From assembly GCA_031216915.1 (NCBI GenBank), contig CM062292.1, positions 2,476,457 to 2,540,456 on the forward strand: a stretch of DNA of 64,000 nt, read 5' to 3'. Positions 55,388 to 64,000 of the stretch are shown here, piece by piece. Both the position numbers and the translations under genes were made by a program. Numbering within the stretch: position 1 is the stretch's first letter; every line of letters begins with the position of its first letter. This DNA comes from Pictodentalium vernedei. Taxonomy: Eukaryota; Mollusca; Scaphopoda; Dentaliida; Dentaliidae. Below the pieces are notes generated by a model, which was not told the origin of the DNA, did not search any database, and saw only the letters and a list, made by a program, of their open reading frames with translations.

Positions 55388-57720
55388 CTATTACTTATTA
55401 TTCAATTTATGCTAGCTATACAATTCAATATACCAGGTTCTCACACCAAGTGAACGAAACGCGTCCTGCTAATTATTATTCAATTTATGCTAGCTATACA
55501 ATTCAATAAACCAGGTTCTCATTCAAAATGGACAAAATATATCCTGTTATTTATTATTCAATTTGTGTTGGCTATACAATTCAATATTGTACATAGTTCT
55601 GACTCAAAATGGACCAAATATATCCTGCTAATTACCATTCAATTGATGGTGGCTAATTATTATAGTGTCATACAATTCAATATACTTACTGTTTACTCAC
55701 AACGAACGTCCTGTTAATTATTATAGTGCCCTACAATTCAATATACTTACTGTTTACTCACAACGAACGTCCTGTTAATTATTATAGTGCCATACAATTC
55801 AATATACTTACTGTTTACTCACAACGAACGTCCTGTTAATTATTATAGTGCCATACAATTCAATATACTTACTGTTTACTCACAACGAACGTCCTGTTAA
55901 TTATTATAGTGCCCTACAATTCAATATACTTACTGTTTACTCACAACGAACGCCCTGTTAATTATTATAGTGCCATACAATTCAATATACTTACTGTTTA
56001 CTCACAACGAACGTCCTGTTAATTATTATAGTGCCATACAGTTCAATATACTTACTGTTTACTCACAACTAACGTCCTGTTAATTATTCAATTTATGGTG
56101 GCTATACAGTGCAATGTATCCAGTACTCACTCAAAAGTGACGAAATGCGCCCTGATAGTTATGTAATTTATTGTAGCTATCCGAGTCAATATGCCTCGTT
56201 CTCACAGAAAATAGATGAAGTACGCCCTGCTTGTTATTTAGATTATGGTGGCTATATAATTCAATATTCTTAGTTTTCATTCAAAACGGACGACATGTGT
56301 CCTGTTAAAATTATTAATTTTATAGTGGCTACACAATTCTATATACTTTTGTAAGTCAAAATGGGCGAAATTCGTCCTCTCAGCTATCAATTTGCGGTGG
56401 CTACAGAATTCCATTTACTTAATTCTTCCTCAAGTTATTCAATTTACGGTTGATATACAATTCGATATGCCTAGTTTTCCCTCAAAACCGGCGAAATGCG
56501 CCCGGTTATTTATTCAATTTACGGTTGTTATACAATCCAATATGCCTAATTCTTCCTCAAAACGGGCGAAATGCCCCCGGTTAATCATTCAGTTTACGGT
56601 TGCTAACAAATTTAATATGCCTAGTTCTCCCACAAAATTGACGAAATTGGGTATATTAATAATTCCGTTTACTGTTTCTAAAGAGTTTAATATAATCGTT
56701 TCTCAATCAGAAGCTACAAAATGTGTTCTGTTAATATTATTATTCAATCTACTGGGCAAAATGATTGAATATACTCAGTTCTCAATCAGAACCTACAAAA
56801 TGTGTCCTGTTAATATTATTATTCAATCTACAGGGCAAAAGGATTGAATATACTCAGTTCTCAATCAGAACCTACAAAATGTGTCATGTTAATATTATTA
56901 TTCAATCTACGGGGCAAAATGATTGAATACACTCAGTTCTCAATCAGAACCTACAAAATGTGTCCTGTTAATAATATTATTCAATCTACGGGGCAAAATG
57001 GTTGAATATACTCAGTTCTCAATCAGAACCTACAAAATGTGTCCTGTTAATAGTATTATCCAATCTACAGGGCAAAATGATTGAATATACTCAGTTCTCA
57101 ATCAGAACCTACAAAATGTGTCCTGTTAATATTATTATTTAATCTACGGGGCAAAATGATTGAATATACTCAGTTCTCAATCAGAACCTACAAAATGTGT
57201 CCTGTTAATATTATTATCCCATCTTCTGGGCAAAACGATTGAATATACTCTGTTCTCAATCAGAACCTGCAAATGTGTCCTGTTAATATTATTATTCAAT
57301 CTACGGGGCCAAGCGATTGAATATACTCAGTTCTCAATCAGAACCTACAAAATGTGTCCTGTTAATATTATTATTCAATCTACGGGGCAAAACGATTGAA
57401 TATACTCAGTTCTCAATCAGAACCTACAAAATGTGTCCTGTTAATATTATTATTCAAGCTACGGGGCAAAATGATTGAATATACTCAGCCCTCATTCAGA
57501 ACTTACAAAATGTGTCCGGTTAATATTATTATTCAAACTACGGGCGCAAAACGATTGAATATACTCAGCTCTCACTCAAAACTTACAAAATGTGTTCTTT
57601 TAATATTATTATTCAATCTACGGGGGCAAAACCATTGAATATACTCAGATCTCACTCACTCATAACGTACAAAATGTGTCCTGTTAATATTATTATTGAA
57701 GCTGCAATTGAATATATTTA
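55388..57720. repeat. minisatellite family, second block (74-, 61- and 79-bp forms)
   Basis: Three related unit lengths follow each other: irregular units of about 74 bp (55388-55690), a homogeneous run of 61-bp units (about 55690-56090, containing aattattatagtgccataca and cttactgtttactcacaacg), irregular units again, then a homogeneous run of 79-bp units (about 56700-57700, containing ctcagttctcaatcagaacc and ttattattcaatctacgggg). All share acaattcaata and cctgttaat cores, so they arose from one ancestral repeat amplified locally at different times. Confidence 0.9.
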
Positions 57721-57914
57721 GTTCACTTCATTTAAACCCATTCATCATTTACAGTTTGCCATCACACTGTTTTGTATTTTCTGAAAAAAATGTATTGGTG
57801 ACTTGAAGAGCTCTTTCCTAGAAAAAGAGCTACCACTTTTCACTCATACGAATTCGGGAGGGGAGGGGTTGGGTTGGGGATCCTTAAATAAATATAAATA
57901 AATTTAACAAATAC
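57721..57914. other. intron start flanking the receptor 5' exon
   Basis: A short unique stretch between the 79-bp array and the splice donor, with a G-rich tract (ggggaggggttgggttgggg) at about 57860. Confidence 0.4.
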
Positions 57915-58728
57915 CTGAATCTATAGATGTATTAAAATCTGTAGGCGTAGTGAAGCCTATTGAATATTGTTCATTTTCGTCTGTCACTGATATTTCATTG
58001 AATGTTGACAGTGCAATGCTTGAAATGTCTACACTTTTCTTTGTTTTAGATAGCAAGAACTGTGTCGTGTTTATGTCATTCATGATATGAGGTAACGGAG
58101 ATGTATATATTGTACCCATGTCTTGTTCCGATACCGCAGACTCGGAGGTAATCATATCTTGTTCTGATATCGAAGACTCTGTGGTAATCGTGTCTTGTTC
58201 TGATACCGCGGTCCCTGTGGCAATCATGTTTTGTTCTGATAGTAAAGACCCTGTGTTAATCATATCTTGTTCTAATACCAAAGTCTCTCTGGTATTCATG
58301 TCTTGTTCTGATACTGCCGACTCTGTGGTAATGTCTTGTTCTGATACTGCCGACTCTGTGGTAATCATGTCTTGTTCTGATACTGCCGACTCTGTGGTAA
58401 TCATGTCTTGTTCTAATACCAAAGCCTCTCTGGTATCCATGTCTTGTTCTGATACTGCCGACTCTGTGGTAATCATGTCTTTTTCGGATCTCGAAGACAT
58501 TGTGGTAATCACACTATTCTCTATACTATACCATGGTGCACGACTTACTGAAGATAGTGATGTAACACTCGGGCTATAGTGCGTAATATTGTGATATTTT
58601 ATCAGGAAACGAGATGACGTTTGCGATGCTGTTTCTTCAGTTTCACTAATAGTGACAGTTTGTTTAATATTTATTGGCGAAATATTACCGCATAAACTTC
58701 CCAGAATACACAACAGTAATGAAATCAT
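57915..58728 (-). CDS. Toll-like receptor, 5' coding exon (signal peptide, Ser/Thr-rich repeats)
   Basis: This frame starts at ATG 58726-58728 and encodes 271 codons plus one base. Residues 1 to about 18 (MISLLLCILGSLCGNIS) look like a secretion signal. A Ser/Thr-rich region follows, then about ten copies of a 12-residue repeat, typical unit EQDMITTESAVS (roughly residues 80-205), then a Ser/Thr-rich tail. The last codons run into a donor CAG|GTATTTG. If unspliced, the frame would end four codons later. Exon length 814 leaves one base over, which matches the two spare bases at the start of the exon at 43601. Reading across gives SG-NGSTIFHRES and then the LRRNT cysteines. A candidate acceptor (ttttgtattgcag at about 58810) suggests a 5' UTR exon further upstream. 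The join is inferred. The alternative is a separate secreted mucin-like protein. Confidence 0.7.
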
Positions 58729-58974
58729 CGTTCATATGATCGGCAAGAAACAGTTGAGGATTCTCTTTCAGGAAGCTTTTTCCTATGTCTGCCGAATTTA
58801 ATTACATTCCTGCAATACAAAATAAACTGTTGCGTGAGAGATTGGTCAACACTCTGAGTAATATAATATGATAGTCAACAACTTATGGCTGTATAAGCAA
58901 ACGTCAACAAGTAACAATTATAAAATCATATAATCAAAAATTGGCAGTTCTGTTAGGCTTTCAAGTGCATTGAT
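58729..58974 (-). promoter_or_regulatory. 5' flank of the receptor gene (UTR/intron or promoter)
   Basis: On the minus strand, tttattttgtattgcag ending at about 58810 looks like a splice acceptor, so 58729-58809 may be 5' UTR of the same exon and the DNA beyond it an intron. No TATA box or initiator is convincing. If there is no such intron, the promoter must lie here. Confidence 0.35.
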
Positions 58975-59855
58975 GAACGTGGATTAATTACTGTTTGATC
59001 AACGCGTGTTTATGTTGGTCAACGCGAATTAATTCCTATTTGATCAACACGTGTTTATGTTGATCAACGCGAATTAATTCCTATTTGATCAACACGTTTT
59101 TCTGTTGATCAACGCGAATTAATTCCTATTTGATCAACACGTTTTTCTGTTGATCACCACGAATTAATTCCTATTTGATCAACACGTTTTTCTGTTGATC
59201 AACGCGAATTAATTCCTATTTGATCAACACGTGTTTCTGTTGATCACCACGAATTAATTCCTATTTGATCAACGCGTGTTTATGTTGGTCAACGCGAATT
59301 AATTCCTATTTGATCAACACGTTTTTCTGTTGATCAACGCGAATTAATTCCTATTTGATCAACACGTTTTTCTGTTGATCAACGCGAATTAATTCCTATT
59401 TGATCAACACGTGTTTCTGTTGATCACCACGAATTAATTCCTATTTGATCAACACGTGCTTCTGTTGATCAACGCGAATTAATTCCTATTTGATCAACTC
59501 GTGTTTCTGTTGATCAACGCGAATTAATTCCTATTTGATCAACACGTGTTTCTGTTGATCAACGCGAATTAATTCCTATTTGATCAACACGTTTTTCTGT
59601 TGATCAACGCGAATTAATTCCTATTTGATCAACACGTGTTTCTGTTGATCACCACAAATTAATTCCTATTTGATCAACACGTGTTTCTGTTGATCAACGC
59701 GAATTAATTCCTATTTGATCAACTCGTGTTTCTGTTGATCAACGCGTGTTTCTGTTGGTCAACGTGAATTCCTATTTGATCAACTCGTGTTTCTGTTGAT
59801 CAACGCGTGTTTCTGTTGGTCAACGTGAATTCCTATTTGATCAACACGTGTTTTG
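58975..59855. repeat. 45-bp minisatellite with TGATCA and CACGTG palindromes, about 19 copies
   Basis: The unit is gaattaattcctatttgatc, aacacgtgtttctgttgatc, aacgc. Every unit has two ttgatcaa-type palindromes, and many have cacgtg (an E-box) between them. Others have cacgttt. The array is very homogeneous and lies 250-1,130 bp upstream of the receptor start codon. Confidence 0.95.
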
Positions 59856-60003
59856 AGAGTATTTAAAGTCTGCATTATCGCTTTACCAGATGGCATTTAT
59901 ACTTTTATAACATAACACGGTCAGGTAACGTTTATTTTTACACCATATAACAGAGTTATATGTAGGTTGCATATTTTACACAACATATAATCAGGTAACT
60001 ATA

Positions 60004-60068
60004 ACTTTATTTATTTATTTATTGGTGTTTAAGGTCACATATTTCTGCAGAATGGCTAATCATGACTA
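60004..60068 (-). mobile_element. SINE family B, 3' fragment
   Basis: The plus strand reads tttatttatttattggtgtt, aaggtcacatatttctgca and gaatggctaatcatgac, the complement of the family B 3' end and tail. Confidence 0.65.
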
Positions 60069-60229
60069 AACTATAACATAGTCAGGTAACGTTTACAATT
60101 CTACCACATAACTGATGGCCAGATGATGTTTATGATTACAATTCATAACATCGCAAAGATTATTTTTGTACCACCTAACATGGACAAAGTTTGTAACATT
60201 GAGAGGTAATATTTATACTTCTACCGCAT

Positions 60230-61745
60230 AACATGGGCATGCCTTTTGCTTTCTCTGTCATTATACCATAACAGTCTTTATTACCTCTGTGCCCACTCCC
60301 AGGTATATATGTTCTCTTTTCCTACTAACACTGTCATTATACTATAACAGCCTTTATTACCATTGTGCCCATTCCCAGGTAAACATGTTGTCTGTTGCTA
60401 CTAACATTGTAATTATACCATAACAGCCTTTATTACCATTGTGTCCATTTCCAGGTAAAAATGTTGTCTTTTGCTACTAACATTGTCATTATACTATAAC
60501 AGCCTTTATTACCACAGTGCCCACTCCCAGGTATGTATGTTGTCTTTTGCTACTAACATTGTCATTATACTATAACAGCCTTTATTACCACAGTGCCCAC
60601 TCCCAGGTATGTATGTTGTCTTTTGCTACTAACATTGTCATTATACTATAACAGCCTTTACTACCACAGTGCCCACTCCCAGGTATGTATGTTGTCTTTT
60701 GCTACTAACATTGTCATTATACTATAACAGCCTTTATTACCACAGTGCCCACTCCCAGGTATGTATGTTGTCTTTTGCTACTAACATTGTCATTATACTA
60801 TAACAGCCTTTATTACCACAGTGCCCACTCCCAGGTATGTATGTTGTCTTTTGCTACTAACATTGTCATTATACTATAACAGCCTTTATTACCACAGTGC
60901 CCACTCCCAGGTATGTATGTTGTCTTTTGCTACTAACATTGTCATTATACTATAACAGCCTTTATTACCACAGTGCTCACTCCCAGGTACACATGTTGTC
61001 TTTTGCTACTAACACTGTCATTATACCATAACAGCCTTTATCAGTACTCCACCCACTCCCAGGTACACATGTTGTCTTTTGCTACTAACATTGTCATTAT
61101 ACCATAAAGGATTTTATCAGTACTCCCCCCACTCCCAGGTAAACACGTTGTCTTTTCCTACTAACATTATCATTATACTATAACAGACTTTATTACCATT
61201 CTGCCCACTCCCAGGTAAACATGTTGTTTTTGCTACTAACATTGCCATTATACCATAACAGCTTTTATTACCTCAGTGCCCACTCCCAGGTAAACATGTT
61301 GTCTTTTGCTACTAACATTGTCATTATACTATAACAGCTTGTATTACCATCGTGCCCACTCCCAGGTAAATATGCTGGCTTTTGCTTCTAACATTGCCAT
61401 TATACTATACCAGCTTTTATTACCATTGTGTCCACTCCCAGGTAAACATGTTGTCTTTTGCTACTGACGCTGTCATTATACTATAACAGCTTGTATTACC
61501 ATTGTGTCCACCCCAGGTAAACATGTTGTCTTTTGCTACTAACATTGCCATTATACTATAACAGCTTGTATTACCATTGTGTCCACCCCAGGTAAACATG
61601 TTGTCTTTTGCTTCTAACATTGCCATTATACTATAACAGTTTTTATTACCATTGTGTCCACTCCCAGGTAAACATGTTGTCTTTTGCTACTAACATTGCC
61701 ATTATACTATAACAGCTTGTATTACCATTGTGCCCACTCCCAGGT
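60230..61745. repeat. 76-bp minisatellite, about 20 copies
   Basis: The unit contains cagcctttattaccacagtg, cccactcccaggtatgtatg and ttgtcttttgctactaacat, then tgtcattatactataa. The central six or seven units (about 60480-60960) are nearly identical. Outer units diverge (aaacatg for tgtatg, cttgta for cttta), suggesting recent amplification in the middle. Minus-strand frames through it are artefacts. Confidence 0.93.
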
Positions 61746-62684
61746 AAACATGCAGTCTTTTGATAATGATATTTATTTTTCCGGTATACGCGTACAATGC
61801 ACAATACAAAATATAGCTGTAAATATGGTACAGACAATGTAATATTGATTATAATAATGCGATTAAAATAGACACATGTATACTGGATGAGGACATAGCC
61901 AAATTGGCTGTCTACCTGTCACCTCCTTGATATATATAGAGGATCTCAAACTCGTTATGTTTAGATATAAGATTTTTTGAAACGAGTTTGATGAATTTGA
62001 TTCACAACTAGCCTTTAATATCCAAACATCACGAGTTAAAGATTCTGTATATCACATGAATTTTCGAATGTTTTTTACACTTTTTATTTAATTCATTGTC
62101 GCTAAATTCTCCCAAAATAACCGACAATCAGTTCGTTAGCTCAGACGCTCCACACCATGACGTCGTCATGAATGCGCTTTACTTTCACCTGTTGTCGTAA
62201 TCGACGTCATGTGAACTACACACAAGAATACAATGCCGCTGCTTTGGGACCACGCGCCGATCAGACACTAGTTGATAATCAGGAAATAAGACATGGGTTG
62301 TTACGTCGAAATTAACGACGTTTCATGTGATATAATGTAATATTGATTATAATGATGCGATTAAAATAGACATGTATACCGGATGGAGATGACATAGCCA
62401 GATTGGCTGTCTACCTGCCACCCCCTTGATATATATCCTGTTTCACGTTGTGTGGAACATTGATGTGGATATTGGGGCATAGAATGCACTTCAGTTATAG
62501 GTGACATGCAGTAACCTGTAGTAACTACCTCTAAAGGTGACCTGTTGACTAGTCAAGAGATTCTTCCTCTTTGGGCAACACGAATGCAATCTTAAGTTTT
62601 AAATTGCCTGGTGGCCCAAATCGGATGTTGGAGACGAAATCCAGAGTTAGAGTAACACTCGTGTATTTAGATCGTTTATAATGT
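61746..62684. other. anonymous DNA with a direct-repeat pair
   Basis: A segment of about 104 bp occurs twice in the same orientation (about 61835-61938 and 62334-62438): aatgtaatattgattataat, tgcgattaaaatagac and catagcca-attggctgtctac. The 400 bp between them have no recognised gene. Two copies this short are not enough to call LTRs. Confidence 0.6.
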
Positions 62685-64000
62685 TAATATAATATATTAC
62701 ATATGTATGATATGTTATAATGTTGATATAATATATTACATGTGTATGGTATGTTATAATGTTAATATAATATATTACATGTGTATGGTATGTTATAATG
62801 TTAATGTAATATATTACATGTGTATGGTATGTTATAATGTTAACGTAATATATTACATGTGTATGATATGTTATAATGCTAATATAAAATATTACACGTG
62901 TATGGTATGTTATAATGTTAATATAATATATTACACATGTATGCTATGTTATAATATTAATATAATATATTACACGTGTATGGTATGTTATAATGTTAAT
63001 ATAATATATTACATGTGTATGATATGTTATAATATTAATATAATATATTACACGTGTATGGTATGTTATAATGTTAATATAATATATTACATGTGTATGA
63101 TATGTTATAATATTAATATAATATATTACACGTGTATGGTATGTTATAATGTTAATATAATATATTACATGTGTATGATATGTTATAATATTAATATAAT
63201 ATATTACACGTGTATGGTATGTTATAATGTTAATATAATATATTACATGTGTATGATATGTTATAATATTAATATAATATATTACACGTGTATGGTATGT
63301 TATAATGTTAATATAATATATTACATGTGTATGATATGTTATAATATTAATATAATATATTACACGTGTATGGTATGTTATAATGTTAATATAATATATT
63401 ACATGTGTATGATATGTTATAATATTAATATAATATATTACACGTGTATGGTATGTTATAATGTTAATATAATATATTACACGTGTATGGTATGTTATAA
63501 TGTTAATATAATATATTACACGTGTCTGTTATGTTATAATGTTAATATAATATATTGCACGTGTATGGTATGTTATAATGTTAATATAATATATTACACG
63601 TGTATGGCATGTTATAATGTTAATATGTTAATATAATATATTACATGTGTATGGTATCTTATAATGTTAATATAATATATTACATGTGTATGTTATGTTA
63701 TAATGTTAATATAATATATTACACGTGTATGGTATGTTATAATGTTAATATAATATATTACACGTGTATGTTATGTTATAATGCTAATATAATATATGAT
63801 ATGTGTATGGTATGCTATTATGTTAAGAAAATATCTTATATGTGTATGGTATGTTATAATGTTAATATAATATATCATATGTGTATGCTATGTTATAATG
63901 TTAATATATTATATTATATGTGTATGCTATGTTATAATGTTAATATAATATATTACATGTGTATGCTATGTTATAATGTTAATATAATATATTATATGTG
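62685..64000. repeat. 39-bp AT-rich minisatellite, runs off the window
   Basis: The unit is atgttataatgttaatataa, tatattacacgtgtatggt. From about 62970 to 63470 two alternating forms (acatgtgtatgatatg and acacgtgtatggtatg) make a 78-bp dimer. Because 39 is a multiple of 3, the plus strand stays open for 309 codons as a 13-residue repeat. There is no other sign of coding. About 33 units are visible and the array continues beyond the end. Confidence 0.95.

Larger units (their letters stand above)
43602..57914 (-). other. inferred 14.3-kb intron of the Toll-like receptor gene
   Basis: The proposed donor is CAG|GTATTTG (intron from 57914, minus strand) and the acceptor is cctttttgcag|GA (ending at 43602). 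Both are phase 1. The interval holds only repeats, transposon copies and anonymous DNA, with no other minus-strand exon that I recognise. Additional small exons cannot be excluded. This is a model: the splice has not been observed. Confidence 0.6.

Noticed and set aside
58118-58579. Plus-strand frame with MSCSDTADSVV repeats.
   Set aside because: It is the antisense shadow of the 36-bp repeat in the receptor's 5' exon. The minus strand has the signal peptide and splice donor.
61420-61837. Minus-strand frames with DNMFTWGGHNGNTSCYS repeats.
   Set aside because: By-product of the 76-bp minisatellite. The frame changes with each unit and no start or splice evidence exists.
61835-62438. Possible LTR pair of a solo or short retroelement.
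   Set aside because: The repeats are only about 104 bp, lack clear TG/CA ends or a target duplication, and enclose no gag-pol sequence.

Overview
This window is animal (metazoan) nuclear DNA, not prokaryotic. It contains an intron-bearing Toll-like receptor gene, reverse transcriptases of two LINE lineages, a Tc1 transposase, SINEs with tRNA-derived and 5S-derived heads, and TTAGGG-like telomeric motifs. The repeat types and a receptor with several cysteine clusters suggest a lophotrochozoan, most likely a bivalve or other mollusc. That placement is an inference. Roughly half of the 64 kb is tandem repeat, from at least a dozen unrelated families.

Layout, left to right. 0-5.1 kb: a piggyBac-like MITE, a 34-bp minisatellite, a 31-bp minisatellite and a second copy of the MITE. 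5.3-12.2 kb: a very large inverted repeat (arms about 1.8 and 2.2 kb) around a dead LINE of CR1/L2 type. 12.2-17.2 kb: mostly anonymous DNA with a TIR element carrying 160-bp repeats, a 46-bp minisatellite, small foldback elements, and a hAT-like MITE set in degenerate telomere-like repeats. 17.2-36.06 kb: one unbroken satellite of a 22-bp monomer (about 857 copies) with higher-order blocks of about 3.0 and 4.73 kb. 36.1-40.9 kb: single-copy DNA, a SINE with a 5S rRNA-derived head, a SINE with a tRNA-derived head, a mariner-type MITE and a LINE tail.

40.9-58.8 kb is the only convincing host gene, a Toll-like receptor on the minus strand. A large 3' exon (40945-43601) encodes leucine-rich repeats, two cysteine-cluster blocks, a transmembrane helix and a TIR domain. 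That exon has no signal peptide and no Met codon near its start. A second minus-strand open frame (57915-58728) begins with a signal peptide, carries a 12-residue Ser/Thr/Glu-rich repeat and ends at a phase-1 splice donor. That phase fits the phase-1 acceptor of the large exon exactly. I therefore model one gene of 1,156 residues with a 14.3-kb intron. The intron is filled with minisatellites, a 5'-truncated Jockey/I-like LINE, a Tc1 element inserted in that LINE, and a SINE split by a hAT MITE with a perfect 8-bp target duplication.

58.8-64 kb, upstream of the receptor: a 45-bp minisatellite rich in TGATCA and CACGTG palindromes, a 76-bp minisatellite, a short direct-repeat pair, and an AT-rich 39-bp minisatellite that runs off the window end. 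Apart from the receptor and possibly two short unidentified frames, I see no functional protein gene. Most long open frames here are by-products of tandem repeats.
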